Shown here piece by piece: positions 9,021-17,947 of a DNA stretch of 64,000 nucleotides (positions are counted from its first letter, which is position 1; each line of letters starts with the position of its first letter). Under the pieces are notes generated by a model. The model had not been told where the DNA came from, did no database searches, and saw only the letters and a list, made by a program, of their open reading frames with translations. The stretch comes from Nostoc sp. CENA543 (GTDB lineage: Bacteria > Cyanobacteriota > Cyanobacteriia > Cyanobacteriales > Nostocaceae): positions 4,410,501 through 4,474,500 of the forward strand of contig NZ_CP023278.1 of assembly GCF_002896875.1 (NCBI RefSeq), given 5' to 3'. Both the position numbers and the translations under genes were made by a program.

Positions 9021-9291
9021 TTGGCTTCGCCTGAAAATAATGGTAGTGGCGTGGCAAGGCGAATCCCAACATAGATATCGGTGTTGGGTTTCCTGACATC
9101 AAACGCCACTCGCCCCAAGCCGGGAGACTCGTCCAAGGCGGTGGCTTTCCAACCTACAATTTTTTTTGGTAACAAATGGCGTGTAAGGTTTTTGATAAAA
9201 CTGGCACTAGCCAATCTTGTAACGGTAAATTTCTTTATGGGGATAAAAAAAATGTATATGTTTAATTCCCCAGTTATGTATAGTTACTAGG
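9021..9291. other. Non-coding stretch with two inverted repeats
   Basis: One hairpin has arms CCCAACA (9065-9071) and TGTTGGG (9082-9088). A second pairing is CGCCACTCGCC near 9105 with GGCGGTGGC near 9138. Open frames on both strands exist but lack ribosome sites and recognisable similarity. It lies between convergent genes. Confidence 0.4.
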
Positions 9292-9981
9292 TTACTTTTT
9301 TCTATTAGAGTGTGAGTTGCGCTGTGATTGGCTATCGGATCTAAGTTGTTGTCGGCCGTTGGTGATAATTCGCAACATATCTTTTAAGTCTTGTTCGATA
9401 CCTTCTAAGACATGATCAGCGTATTCATCAGCACCACCTTCGATTTCTTGAGCCTGCGCGATCGCAGTTTGTCGCATTTCCTCTAATTCTTGTTGACAAG
9501 CACGCCGCTTTAACTCAATTTCATTCAGGGTTTCTTTCATCATCGCATCACATTCTTGCTGCACTTGTCGCCGCAATTGTTCTGCTTCTTGTTGAGCCTG
9601 CCTGACAATATCACTTTCCGCTAAGATTTGCGCTCTTTTGACCTGAGCCGCATCAACAAGCTGTTGTCCATATTCTTCAGCCTCTAAAAGAATTTCATCT
9701 TTCTGCTCTAGGATGGCGGCTGCTTCCTGAAAAACTGAAGGTAAAGAAACCCTGATGTAATCTAGCTGTTCTAATAACTTTTCCTCATCTATGATGGTGC
9801 GTCCCGTCAGAGGGATGCGGAAACTAGAGAGGATGAACTCCTCTAGGCGATCGAGTTCTTGCTGAATATCTACGCTTCCTGGTTCGGGAATTTCTCCGGG
9901 AGAGATTCCGTTGGTGTACTCTGGGGGATAGCTTCCGTTGCGATTGGGTTCGCCGCTATTGGATACTTGTGGTTGTAGCAT
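9292..9981 (-). CDS. DivIVA / ATP-synthase-B-like coiled-coil protein
   Basis: A 229-residue protein with a Pro/Asn/Ser-rich N-terminus (1-35) and a long Gln/Glu/Ala-rich helix (about 70-190) with heptads resembling AtpF/DivIVA coiled coils. Its tail is Ser/Asn/Arg-rich and basic. No membrane segment is seen. The function is not established; in such proteins coiled coils typically mediate oligomeric scaffolding. Its first 112 bases overlap the 3' end of coaD on the same strand in a different frame, suggesting translational coupling. Confidence 0.7.
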   Translation of the reverse strand: MLQPQVSNSGEPNRNGSYPPEYTNGISPGEIPEPGSVDIQQELDRLEEFILSSFRIPLTGRTIIDEEKLLEQLDYIRVSLPSVFQEAAAILEQKDEILLEAEEYGQQLVDAAQVKRAQILAESDIVRQAQQEAEQLRRQVQQECDAMMKETLNEIELKRRACQQELEEMRQTAIAQAQEIEGGADEYADHVLEGIEQDLKDMLRIITNGRQQLRSDSQSQRNSHSNRKK

Positions 9982-10442
9982 TTGTATATATCTAGGGCAA
10001 TTTGAGGGGGGACAAGATGATCGACTGAACCACCAAATCTTGCGATCTCTTTTACCACACTACTACTTAAAAAACTATATTCATTTGATGTCGCTAAAAA
10101 AACTGTCTCTATTTGAGTAGAAAGTGTTTTATTAGTATGCGCCATCTGTAGTTCTACTTCAAAATCAGAAATAGCCCGTAGACCCCGTAACAAAACTTGT
10201 GCTTTTCGTTGCTGGGCATAATTAACAGTTAAACCATCAAAGCTATCCACCTCTACATTAGATAGATGTTTTGTAGCTAGACGAATCTGTTCTATACGTT
10301 GCTGTACGCTAAATAGTGGTACTTTATTGGGGTTACGCAATACAGCCACAACTACCCCATCAAACAAACGACTACCACGCTGAATAATATCAAGGTGTCC
10401 GAGAGTTATGGGATCAAAGCTACCAGGATAAATAGCAATCAC
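9870..10442 (-). CDS. coaD: Phosphopantetheine adenylyltransferase (CoaD) with C-terminal extension
   Basis: The N-terminus [16 protein letters not shown] (1-16) is the nucleotidyltransferase signature with the T/H-x-G-H motif (His16). The later [13 protein letters not shown] motif is also typical of CoaD. The enzyme joins ATP and 4'-phosphopantetheine to give dephospho-CoA, the penultimate step of CoA synthesis. At 190 residues it is about 30 longer than the usual 160; the extra C-terminal Pro/Thr/Glu-rich tail is encoded by bases that also encode the start of the downstream gene. ATG at 10442 gives the canonical N-terminus. Confidence 0.93.
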   Translation of the reverse strand: MIAIYPGSFDPITLGHLDIIQRGSRLFDGVVVAVLRNPNKVPLFSVQQRIEQIRLATKHLSNVEVDSFDGLTVNYAQQRKAQVLLRGLRAISDFEVELQMAHTNKTLSTQIETVFLATSNEYSFLSSSVVKEIARFGGSVDHLVPPQIALDIYKCYNHKYPIAANPIATEAIPQSTPTESLPEKFPNQEA

Positions 10443-10483
10443 AATTTTGACGGTATCAGAGTTACTGAGGAGATTATATAGGA

Positions 10484-10690
10484 ATTGGGGCAGGGGGCAG
10501 GGGGCAGGGGGATTGGGTAGACAAGGGAGGAGAAAAACTAATGAGTAATGAGTGCTGTTAGCGGAAGCGGGGCGTTGAGCAGCGTGCTGAGTGAATGAGT
10601 AATGAGTAATGAGTAATGACTAATGACTATTGACTAATGACTAATGACTAATGACTAATGACTAATGACTAATGACTATTGACTATTGAC
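10484..10690. repeat. Intergenic tandem repeats (GGGGGCA, then TGACTAA heptamers)
   Basis: GGGGCAGGGG units (10484-10510) are followed by GAGTAATGAGTAATG and a run of about a dozen TGACTAA/TGACTAT heptamers (10597-10690). The array ends just upstream of the lgt start. Confidence 0.88.
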
Positions 10691-10707
10691 GATTTGGGGA
10701 ACTTTAC

Positions 10708-11583
10708 ATGGTACTGGATTTTGCTGCTTTACCTTTGGCGTTTGTATTCACTTCTCCAGGGCCGGAAATCGGCTCTACGCCTCTTCGCTGGTATGGCTTA
10801 TTAATTGCTATTGCTGTCTTAATTGGTGTCAGCCTTTCCCAATACCTTGCAAAACGTCGTCAGATTGATCCAGATTTATTGAATGATTTGTCAATTTGGC
10901 TGGTAATTGCGGCAATTCCTGCGGCGCGCATTTATTATGTTTTATTTAAGTGGTCAGATTATGCTAAACAGCCTGGCAAGATTATCGCTATATGGGAGGG
11001 AGGTATTGCCATTCATGGAGCGATTATCGGTGGTATTTTGGCAGCTTTAATCTTTGCGAAACTTAAACGCGTTCCTTTTTGGCAATTAGCCGATTTAGTT
11101 GCGCCTTCACTGATTTTAGGACAGGCGATCGGCCGGTGGGGTAATTTCTTCAACTCTGAAGCCTTTGGTCGTCCTACCAATTTACCGTGGAAATTGTACA
11201 TTCCACCAGAACGCCGCCCTTTGAGTCTAGCCAATTACGAATATTTTCATCCCACGTTCCTCTACGAATCTGTGTGGAATTTAATGGTTTTCGGTTTGCT
11301 TTTAACCTTATTCTTTCGCAGTTTATCAGGTAAGCCACGCCTGCGCTTAGGAACATTATTTATGGTTTACTTGGTAGCCTACAGCATGGGACGCTTTTGG
11401 ATTGAAGGACTTCGCACCGATAGCTTAATGTTGGGGCCTCTGCGAATTGCACAAGTAGTCAGCCTCAGTGGAATGACATTAGGATTAGCCGGATTAGCTT
11501 GGCTTTATCTCCTAAAACGCCCTTTACCTGATGTCGTATCCACCGTAAAAGAGCAGCCAAGGGGACAGGTGACTGGGGACTAG
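10708..11583 (+). CDS. lgt: Prolipoprotein diacylglyceryl transferase
   Basis: A 291-residue polytopic inner-membrane protein with about seven hydrophobic segments. Lgt hallmarks are [10 protein letters not shown] (residues 100-109), the signature [13 protein letters not shown], and [11 protein letters not shown] near the end. Lgt moves diacylglycerol from phosphatidylglycerol to the lipobox cysteine of prolipoproteins, the first step of lipoprotein maturation. Possible clients in this window include the putative lipoproteins at 23727 and 51003. It is the first gene after a long tandem repeat, and no close operon partner is evident. Confidence 0.95.
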   Translation: MVLDFAALPLAFVFTSPGPEIGSTPLRWYGLLIAIAVLIGVSLSQYLAKRRQIDPDLLNDLSIWLVIAAIPAARIYYVLFKWSDYAKQPGKIIAIWEGGIAIHGAIIGGILAALIFAKLKRVPFWQLADLVAPSLILGQAIGRWGNFFNSEAFGRPTNLPWKLYIPPERRPLSLANYEYFHPTFLYESVWNLMVFGLLLTLFFRSLSGKPRLRLGTLFMVYLVAYSMGRFWIEGLRTDSLMLGPLRIAQVVSLSGMTLGLAGLAWLYLLKRPLPDVVSTVKEQPRGQVTGD

Positions 11584-11779
11584 GAATTTTAGATTTTAGA
11601 TTTTGGATTTTAGATTGAATCTAATCCAAAAGACGCTCCTGCGTCGCTAACGCTACGCTAACGTCAATCCCAAATCCAAAATTGAAAGGCTGGGGACAAG
11701 GGGGACAAGGTAGACAAAGTAGCAGGGGAGAAGAAGCTAATGACTAATGACTAATGACTAATGACTAATGACTAATCCC
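11584..11779. repeat. Composite intergenic repeat (ATTTTAGATT inverted pair plus TGACTAA heptamers)
   Basis: ATTTTAGATTTTGG units at 11584-11620 and their inverted counterparts at about 11670-11685 flank a GCGTCGCTAACGCTACG core. TGACTAA heptamers run from about 11739 to 11776. Confidence 0.7.
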
Positions 11780-11815
11780 TAAAAATAAAAAATGCCCCAG
11801 AGTTTTCTCCAGGGC
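11780..11815 (-). terminator. Rho-independent terminator on the minus strand with no upstream minus-strand gene
   Basis: Read on the minus strand, GCCCTGGAG-AAAA-CTCTGGGGC forms a 9-bp stem (two G-U pairs) with a 4-base loop and is followed by ATTTTTTATTTTT. Both neighbouring genes (lgt and cobM) are on the plus strand, so the terminator serves no annotated gene and may end a small RNA made from the region in front of cobM. Confidence 0.6.
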
Positions 11816-11953
11816 TTAACCAGGGTGCATCTACCATTTCTCTCTACTACTCCTATAGAGGTAATCCGGAAAGATACTGAGCAAATTTCCAAAAAAATTT
11901 TTTGGAGTCTAAATTTTTCCTGGTAATTACTGAGGCTGTATGAAATTTTTTGT
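11816..11953 (-). ncRNA. Candidate small RNA in front of cobM, antisense to its leader
   Basis: The only direct evidence is the strong orphan terminator at 11780-11815. The roughly 140 bases before it on the minus strand have no open frame, and would give a short transcript starting somewhere between 11830 and 11953. No promoter stands out clearly. If transcribed, it would be divergent from or overlap the cobM leader. Confidence 0.3.
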
Positions 11954-12730
11954 ATGAAAGCTCATCAAAATCCTTTAGAACCGAAAGTTTATATTGTGGG
12001 AGCAGGCCCAGGAGATCCTGATTTACTAACGCTTAAAGCCCAGAAATTGCTAGCGGCGGCGGATGTAATTTTATTTGCTGACTCTCTAATTCCTGAACAG
12101 CTTTTACAATTTTGTCGGGAAGATGCAGAAATCATGCCTACGGCTGATAAAACCTTGGAAGAGATTTTACCCTTGATGATTGAACGAGTGCGATCGCAGC
12201 AAAAATCCTTAGTTCGTCTCCAATCAGGTGATCCCAGTCTCTACAGCGCAACCCACGAACAAATGCAGCTTCTCGCTGAGGCCGAAATCCCTTTTGAAGT
12301 CATCCCAGGTATTAGTGCTTTCCAAGCCGCCGCAGCTAAACTGAATATCGAGTTAACTGTCCCTGGCGTGGTACAGACTATCATATTGACGCGCATTAGC
12401 GGACGTACAGAAGTACCTGAAAAAGAAGAGTTAGCCTCTTTAGCAGCCCATCAAGCGAGTTTGTGCTTATATCTGAGTGCGCGTCACGTAGAAAAAGCCC
12501 AGGCTAAATTACTAGAACACTATCCACCAGAAACTCCCGTGGCGATTTGTTTTCGCATCGGCTGGCCAGATGAAAAAATTAGGCTAGTCAGCCTTGAGCA
12601 AATGGCAGAATGTACCCAGCAAGAAAATCTGATGCGGACAACGCTATATATTATTAGTCCGGCATTATCAGCAGCAAAAGGGCGATCGCGCCTATATGAT
12701 CCAGAATATAGTCGGTTATTCCGTCAATAA
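11954..12730 (+). CDS. cobM: Precorrin-4 / cobalt-precorrin-4 C11-methyltransferase
   Basis: A 258-residue tetrapyrrole methylase. It opens with K-V-Y-I-V-G-A-G-P-G-D-P-D-L-L-T (residues 11-26), the SAM-binding signature of the family. It continues with V-R-L-Q-S-G-D-P-S-L-Y-S and V-I-P-G-I-S-A-F-Q-A-A-A, the blocks characteristic of CobM/CbiF. It transfers a methyl group to C11 of (cobalt-)precorrin-4 in corrin ring synthesis for vitamin B12. No other cob genes are adjacent and no cobalamin riboswitch is visible upstream. A hairpin after the stop and tandem repeats separate it from tldD. Confidence 0.92.
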   Translation: MKAHQNPLEPKVYIVGAGPGDPDLLTLKAQKLLAAADVILFADSLIPEQLLQFCREDAEIMPTADKTLEEILPLMIERVRSQQKSLVRLQSGDPSLYSATHEQMQLLAEAEIPFEVIPGISAFQAAAAKLNIELTVPGVVQTIILTRISGRTEVPEKEELASLAAHQASLCLYLSARHVEKAQAKLLEHYPPETPVAICFRIGWPDEKIRLVSLEQMAECTQQENLMRTTLYIISPALSAAKGRSRLYDPEYSRLFRQ

Positions 12731-12807
12731 GGCAGGGGTGCAGGGGGCAGGGGGCAGGGGAGAAATACTAATGACTAATGACTAATGACTGATGACTATT
12801 GACTATT
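12731..12807. repeat. GGGGGCA and TGACTAA tandem repeats
   Basis: GGGGCA units directly after the cobM stop, then TGACTAA/TGACTGA/TGACTAT heptamers up to the hairpin at 12808. Confidence 0.85.
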
Positions 12808-12831
12808 GACCCTTCATTTGTGTGAAGGGTC
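12808..12831 (+). terminator. Hairpin downstream of cobM
   Basis: Perfect 9-bp arms GACCCTTCA and TGAAGGGTC with a 6-base loop. The following bases (TTAGAAT) are only weakly T-rich, so it is a probable rather than certain terminator for cobM. Confidence 0.45.
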
Positions 12832-12851
12832 TTAGAATATATAGAGGTTTC

Positions 12852-12946
12852 ATACCGAATTGGGATAGGTAGTATTGTTTCGAGATTCTGGAATAGGCTA
12901 AGAATTTACGCTTGTAATCCAAAATCCAAAATCCAAAATTGATATC
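12852..12946. repeat. Dispersed ~95-bp element, copy 1 (ATACC...GATAGGTAGTATTG family)
   Basis: Begins ATACCGAATTGGGATAGGTA and ends CCAAAATTGATAT. The same order of blocks (GGGATAGGTAGTATTGTTTC, TGGAATAGGCTAAGAAT, AATCCAAAATCC) recurs at 45935-46010 and 54893-54992. Ends are weakly inverted, suggesting a decayed MITE-like family. Confidence 0.6.
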
Positions 12947-13008
12947 ACCCTGAACACACCAGGATTTTTCGGTCAAATCTCTGATCACGCCAGCAGACGA
13001 GGCTATTC

Positions 13009-14481
13009 ATGCTTATAAATACCTTACTTCTTTCTAATCAACTGCCCACACTAAAATATTCTTCTACACCAGAGCGTTTTGATGAAACCTGGGGTGATCC
13101 CCTGGCTACGCTATTAGGTTTAGGACGTGCGGCTGGTGCGGACTTTATAGAATTCTTCTTAGAACGTCGCAACTACATTAGTAGCCTTGCAGAAGACGAT
13201 ACTATTACTAGTATTTCACCCAGCCTATCCACAGGTGCGGGAGTGAGAGTATTTCGCGGCAAAGCCGACTGCTACGTCAGTACCAATGACTTATCATTTT
13301 CTGGCTTAAAAGCAGCCTTAGAAAAAGGTTTATCTATCTTAGGTTTACAACTACCAGCCCCTAACGCTTTTATCCCAGAAATTAACCTGGAATTATTTAG
13401 AGATTACGCCATCAAACGGGGCAAAGATGGCTGGCTACCTCTGTGCAGTTCTATCCGCGAAATGGGCGAAATCCTCTTAGATGGTACTGCTTACCTCAAT
13501 CAAAAAGCGAGCCACGTCCAGTCCCGCCGTGCTAGCTATTTCCGTGATTGGCAAGAAGTTTTAGTCGCAGCTAGCGATGGTACTTTTGCCCGTGATATTC
13601 GCCTGACGCAATCAGTCGGATTTAACATCCTCTGTGCTGACGGTGCAAATCGCTCCTCCATTGGTGAACGCGCGGGTAATACCAGCGATGCTAATTTCCT
13701 GAGAACTTGGGACTACCAGCAAGCCGCCGAACACATCGCCGAATCCGCCGGTAAAATGCTCTACGCTGATTATGTAGAATCAGGTAACTACCCCATCATC
13801 ATGGCGAACCACTTCGGTGGAGTAATTTTCCATGAAGCTTGCGGACACCTGCTAGAAACTACCCAAGTTGAACGCAACACCACCCCCTTTGCTGATAAAA
13901 AAGGCGAAAAAATTGCCCACGAAAGTCTCACAGCTTGGGATGAAGGACGCGCCGATAATGCCTTCGGGACAATCGACATGGATGACGAAGGAATGCCCGC
14001 GCAACGAACCCTGTTAATTGAAAAAGGCGTTCTGAAAAACTTCCTAGCAGATAGAACAGGTTCTTGGCGCACCGGACACCCCAGAACAGGTAGTGGTCGC
14101 CGCCAGAATTACACCTTCGCTGCTGCTAGCCGGATGCGGAATACTTACATTGCGCCTGGTGACTACACACTTGATGATTTATTCGCTTCAGTCGATAAAG
14201 GTATTTACTGTAAGAAAATGGGCGGTGGTAGCGTAGGTGCTACAGGTCAATTTAACTTCAGTGTGGATGAAGCCTATTTAATTGAAAACGGTAAAGTTAC
14301 CAAGCCACTTAAGGGTGCTACTTTGATTGGTGAAGCCAAGGAAATCATGAATAAAATTTCCATGTGTTCCCAAGATTTAGAAATTGCACCTGGTTTTTGT
14401 GGTTCTGTAAGTGGCAGTATTTACACCACTGTAGGACAACCCCACATCAAAGTTGATTCTATTACCGTCGGAGGACGATAG
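13009..14481 (+). CDS. tldD: TldD-type metalloprotease (first TldD/TldE pair)
   Basis: A 490-residue TldD. The metal motif H-E-x-x-x-H reads H-E-A-C-G-H (residues 275-280). The C-terminal P-G-F-C-G-S block contains the cysteine that completes the zinc site in this family. The N-terminal leader is slightly longer than in E. coli TldD (481). TldD is the catalytic half of the TldD/TldE heterodimer that degrades unfolded or leader peptides and matures some modified peptides (microcin B17, CcdA degradation in E. coli). The tldE partner lies downstream on the same strand, separated by a broken four-helix-bundle gene. A second TldD is encoded at 57831-59270. Confidence 0.92.
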   Translation: MLINTLLLSNQLPTLKYSSTPERFDETWGDPLATLLGLGRAAGADFIEFFLERRNYISSLAEDDTITSISPSLSTGAGVRVFRGKADCYVSTNDLSFSGLKAALEKGLSILGLQLPAPNAFIPEINLELFRDYAIKRGKDGWLPLCSSIREMGEILLDGTAYLNQKASHVQSRRASYFRDWQEVLVAASDGTFARDIRLTQSVGFNILCADGANRSSIGERAGNTSDANFLRTWDYQQAAEHIAESAGKMLYADYVESGNYPIIMANHFGGVIFHEACGHLLETTQVERNTTPFADKKGEKIAHESLTAWDEGRADNAFGTIDMDDEGMPAQRTLLIEKGVLKNFLADRTGSWRTGHPRTGSGRRQNYTFAAASRMRNTYIAPGDYTLDDLFASVDKGIYCKKMGGGSVGATGQFNFSVDEAYLIENGKVTKPLKGATLIGEAKEIMNKISMCSQDLEIAPGFCGSVSGSIYTTVGQPHIKVDSITVGGR

Positions 14482-14513
14482 AATTTTAGATTTTAAATTT
14501 TGGATTTTGGATT
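14482..14513. repeat. ATTTTAGATTTT/ATTTTGGATT repeat, left side of inverted pair
   Basis: AT-rich units immediately after tldD; the inverted counterpart (AAAATCCAAAATCC) occupies 14873-14948. The pair brackets the interrupted four-helix-bundle gene. Confidence 0.6.
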
Positions 14514-14873
14514 GTGAATGAAGAGCAGTTTAAAACCAGAACTAAGAAACTTGCGCTGCGAGTTATTGTTTTAGTTGAGGCTTTGCCAAAGACTACAACT
14601 TCTGATGTCATCGGCAAGCAGTTATTGCGTTCAGCTACTTCTGTTGGTGCTAATTATCGATCCGCTTGTCGGTCAAAATCTACAGCAGATTTGATTGCCA
14701 AACTTGCTATTGTGGAGGAAGAAGCTGATGAAACTCTGTATTGGTTATAACTGCTTGTGGAATCAGGATTAATAACAGCAGATAAACTAAAAAGTCTCAT
14801 GCAAGAAACTACTGAAATTCTGGCGATGACTGTTGCTTCCATCAAAACGTTACGGGAAAAACGTAAATTATAA
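14514..14873 (+). pseudogene. Four-helix-bundle (S23/IVP-like) protein interrupted by one in-frame stop
   Basis: From the GTG at 14514 the frame runs 78 codons to TAA at 14748-14750, then continues in the same frame for 40 more codons to TAA at 14871. Read through, it gives a complete 119-codon four-helix-bundle protein of the 23S rRNA-intervening-sequence/S23 family: L-R-S-A-T-S-V-G-A-N-Y-R-S-A (around 40-53) and E-A-D-E-T-L-Y-W-L-[stop]-L-L-V-E-S-G-L-I. The family normally has a charged residue such as Glu at the stop position, and GAA to TAA is a single change. The function of the family is unknown. It lies between tldD and tldE, bracketed by inverted repeats. Confidence 0.8.
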
Positions 14874-14951
14874 AATCCAAAATCCAAAATTCCAATACAA
14901 ATTTGACACTCTTAAAATCCAAAATCCAAAATCCAAAATCCAAAATTGATT

Positions 14952-16292
14952 ATGCCGAATATTCATGAGATTGCAACTTACGCCAAAGAGAATGCAGAAA
15001 AACTTGGCATCAGAAAATTTGACATCTATGGTTCAACAGTAGATGAAACTAGTGTGCAAGTTGACCAAGGTGAACCCAAACAAGTCAAAGCTTCCAATCG
15101 CTCTGGCGTAACTGTACGCGTTTGGAATGAAGATAATACAATCGGTGTCACTAGCACCACAGATGTAGATCCCCAAGGATTAGAATTAGCTTTAAAAACT
15201 GCTTACGAAGCTAGCTTTTTTGGTGTGAAAGAACACGTACCAGATTTTAGTCCTGAAGCTACTTTGCCACTAGCAAAAACACTGGATGAAAAATCACCTC
15301 AAGCACCTGTATCAGAACTAATCGAAAAACTGCTAATAGCTGAAAAAGAATTATTAGCGTCTCATATAGCCATTAAGGGAGTACCTTACAACGGGTTAGC
15401 ACAAAAAGATATTGATAGATTTTATCTCAATAGTGATGGGGCTTTGAGAAAAGATTCTCTGTCTTTATCTTCGGTTTATCTGTATAGCAAAACTGAGGAA
15501 GAAGGTAAAAAACCACGCAGTGCCGGTGCTTATCGAGTCAGCCGCAATGTAGCAGATTTAGATATTAATGGTTGCATCGAAGAAACGGCTGAGAAAACTA
15601 TCAGTCATTTGAACTACGAAAAAGTTAAGACTGGTAAATATCAAGTAGTGTTTTCACCGGAAGCTTTTTTAAGTATTTTGGGTGCATTTTCTAATTTGTT
15701 TAATGCCCAAAGTATCCTAGACAAACAAAGTCTATCTACACCAGATGATTTGGGTAAACAAATCGCTTCACCTCTACTTTCTGTGTATGATGATGCCTTA
15801 CATCCGGCTAATTTAGGTGCAGAAACTTTTGATGGGGAAGGTACACCTACTCGTCAAATTAAGTTAATTGAAAACGGTGTTTTAACTAGTTTTCTCCACA
15901 GTGCTGGCACAGCTAAAAGGTTAAATGCTCAACCAACTGGTCATGCTAGTATTGGTGCAAAGGTAAGCGTCGGCCCGAATTTTTATCATGTGTTTGCTGC
16001 ACAAAATGCTGCACAAGAGTTGAGCTTAGAAACTGCGGAGAACGTAATCTTGATTGATGATTTACACGCTCTCCATGCTGGTGTAAGAGCCTTACAAGGG
16101 TCGTTTTCTTTACCGTTTGATGGTTGGTTAATTAACAAAGGTGAGAAAACCAGTATAGAATCCGCAACGGTTGCTGGCGATTTCTTGGAACTGCTGAAAT
16201 CTATTATCTATGTAGAAAAAGAAGTGGAGTTAACTCCTGGTGGTGTTGCTCCGAGAATTTGGGTTGATGGTTTATCAATTACTGGTGATTAA
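14952..16292 (+). CDS. tldE: TldE/PmbA-type partner of TldD (first pair)
   Basis: A 446-residue PmbA/TldE protein. It has the N-terminal segment with D-Q-G-E-P-K-Q-V and G-V-T-V-R-V-W. It lacks an H-E-x-x-x-H motif, as expected for TldE, which is the non-catalytic half. The region E-N-G-V-L-T-S-F-L-H-S (about 315-325) is characteristic. With TldD it forms the barrel-shaped protease that cleaves unstructured peptides. I start it at the ATG 14952 rather than a TTG at 14946. It starts inside repeat DNA without a visible ribosome site. It follows tldD in the same order as the second pair on the opposite strand near 57 kb. Confidence 0.9.
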   Translation: MPNIHEIATYAKENAEKLGIRKFDIYGSTVDETSVQVDQGEPKQVKASNRSGVTVRVWNEDNTIGVTSTTDVDPQGLELALKTAYEASFFGVKEHVPDFSPEATLPLAKTLDEKSPQAPVSELIEKLLIAEKELLASHIAIKGVPYNGLAQKDIDRFYLNSDGALRKDSLSLSSVYLYSKTEEEGKKPRSAGAYRVSRNVADLDINGCIEETAEKTISHLNYEKVKTGKYQVVFSPEAFLSILGAFSNLFNAQSILDKQSLSTPDDLGKQIASPLLSVYDDALHPANLGAETFDGEGTPTRQIKLIENGVLTSFLHSAGTAKRLNAQPTGHASIGAKVSVGPNFYHVFAAQNAAQELSLETAENVILIDDLHALHAGVRALQGSFSLPFDGWLINKGEKTSIESATVAGDFLELLKSIIYVEKEVELTPGGVAPRIWVDGLSITGD

Positions 16293-16340
16293 ATTTTGTA
16301 GTTTGTAATAAGGACTAAAGTCCTCACTACGAACTGATAA

Positions 16341-16372
16341 CCCTACTTTCTTTCTGAAGGTGGGGTTTTTTT
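16341..16372 (+). terminator. Rho-independent terminator after tldE
   Basis: CCCTACTTTC and GAAGGTGGGG form a 10-bp stem (two G-U pairs) with a 5-base loop, followed by a run of seven T. Confidence 0.85.
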
Positions 16373-16517
16373 ATTTGTGATTGCAAACTTAAAACTTACA
16401 TAATTGGAAATTAATTTGCTGTTAACTTTTGGTTTCTAGCCTAACTTTAAGTGTTTTTACCGAAACTTGGCGACTTTAAGTAATTTGCCTGTAACCAAAT
16501 ACTTGTGAGGAGAAATC

Positions 16518-17651
16518 ATGCGGCATTTCTTGGGAGCATTTTTGCTGGGAATGGCTACAATAGCTGTTATGCCTACAGAAAAAGTCCTAGCGGGAACATT
16601 GACAGGTCAACCCCCCATTGTCATCGGACATAGAGGTGCTAGCGGTTATCGTCCTGAGCATACTTTAGCAGCTTATGAACTGGCTATTGAGATGGGGGCT
16701 GATTACATCGAGCCTGATTTAGTCGCCACTAAAGATGGTTACTTGGTGGCGCGTCACGAAAACGAGATTTCTGGAACTACCGATGTTTCCAGCCGTCCTG
16801 AGTTTGCTGACCGTTTTACGACAAAGGTTATTGATGGACAAAATATCTCAGGTTGGTTTACAGAGGACTTTACCCTAGCTGAGTTAAAAACTCTGCGTGC
16901 AATTGAAAGAATTCCAGCTATTCGTCCTGGTAACACAGCTTTTAATGGACTTTTTGAAGTTCCGACTCTACAAGAAGTCATTGATTTAGCAAAGGAAAAA
17001 AGCTCACTACTGGGACGGACTATTGGTATTTATCCTGAAACTAAACACCCGACTTATTTCGATTCTATTGGGTTATCAATGGAAGAAATTTTGGTGAGTG
17101 TGTTAAATGCCAATGGCTATACTGATGAAACTGCACCAGTTTACATTCAGTCTTTTGAAGTTGCTAACCTGAAAGACCTGAACACATTAACTAATGTTTC
17201 TCTCATCCAACTGCTTAATAATAGTGGCAAACCTTATGATTTTGTAGTGAGTGGTGATTCTCGCACTTATCGCGATTTAGCTACTCCTGAAGGTTTGGCA
17301 GAAATTGCTACCTATGCTAATGGGATTGGTGCTAATAAGAATTTGATTATTCCTAGAGATGCTAGTGGAAATCTGTTATCACCAACTAGCTTAGTGAATG
17401 ATGCTCATGCGGCTGGTTTGTTGGTTCACGCTTGGACATTCCGCGATGAGAATGTTTTCTTACCTACAAATTTGCAAGGTAATCCAGAAGAAGAATACAG
17501 ACAGTTTTACGCAACTGGAATTGATGGTTTATTTAGTGATAATCCTGATACAGCCTTTAAAGTTCGTTCTACTTTAGTTCCTGAACCTGGTGCAATGTTG
17601 GGATTGGGAATTGTACCTTTGTTTGGATGGTTATTCCGTCGTCGTAAGTAG
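16518..17651 (+). CDS. Secreted glycerophosphodiester phosphodiesterase with PEP-CTERM anchor
   Basis: A 377-residue protein with three parts. A signal peptide spans residues 1-25. A GDPD TIM barrel has G-H-R-G-A-S-G-Y-R-P-E-H-T (37-49; His38, Arg39), Glu65/Asp67 and His80 of R-H-E. The C-terminal P-E-P-G-A-M-L-G-L-G plus hydrophobic segment and R-R-R-K end is a PEP-CTERM sorting signal. GDPD enzymes hydrolyse glycerophosphodiesters to glycerol-3-phosphate and an alcohol, releasing phosphate and glycerol from lipid headgroups. The PEP-CTERM tail implies export and processing by an exosortase, so it acts at the cell surface or in the sheath. GTGAGGAG lies just upstream of the ATG. Confidence 0.9.
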   Translation: MRHFLGAFLLGMATIAVMPTEKVLAGTLTGQPPIVIGHRGASGYRPEHTLAAYELAIEMGADYIEPDLVATKDGYLVARHENEISGTTDVSSRPEFADRFTTKVIDGQNISGWFTEDFTLAELKTLRAIERIPAIRPGNTAFNGLFEVPTLQEVIDLAKEKSSLLGRTIGIYPETKHPTYFDSIGLSMEEILVSVLNANGYTDETAPVYIQSFEVANLKDLNTLTNVSLIQLLNNSGKPYDFVVSGDSRTYRDLATPEGLAEIATYANGIGANKNLIIPRDASGNLLSPTSLVNDAHAAGLLVHAWTFRDENVFLPTNLQGNPEEEYRQFYATGIDGLFSDNPDTAFKVRSTLVPEPGAMLGLGIVPLFGWLFRRRK

Positions 17652-17947
17652 TTCTGACTTTTCAGGGGATCTGGAAAACCTCTCTCTAAATCTCTCTCCT
17701 GCGAGGAGAGAGACTTTGAATTTGTGGTTTGGAAGTATAAGCAATTCTGATTCCAGTGAGGTATAGCATTCAGAATTAAACGCGGATGGACGCAGATAAA
17801 CGCAGATAATTTTTTACGTCATTAGAAGTGATATTTAACAAAATTTAGGGGGTTTAAGTACCCGGTTTCTATCAAGCCGCAAGTGTTGTGGTGGGGTTTA
17901 AATCCCCGTTACAACACGTAATTGCGAATTGCGAATTGCGAATTGAT
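17652..17947. other. Convergent intergenic gap with hairpin and GCGAATT repeats
   Basis: A CTCTCTCCT-GCG-AGGAGAGAG hairpin (17692-17712) may stop transcription of the GDPD gene. GCGAATT repeats three times at about 17922-17945, next to the stop of the opposing DUF928 gene. Confidence 0.6.

Noticed and set aside
9005-9290. Two 69-codon frames between the hydrolase and coiled-coil genes
   Set aside because: Antiparallel to each other, no ribosome sites, no recognisable sequence; the region reads better as non-coding repeat.
12803-12988. 61-codon minus-strand frame
   Set aside because: It lies across a hairpin and the 12852 repeat element with no coding features.
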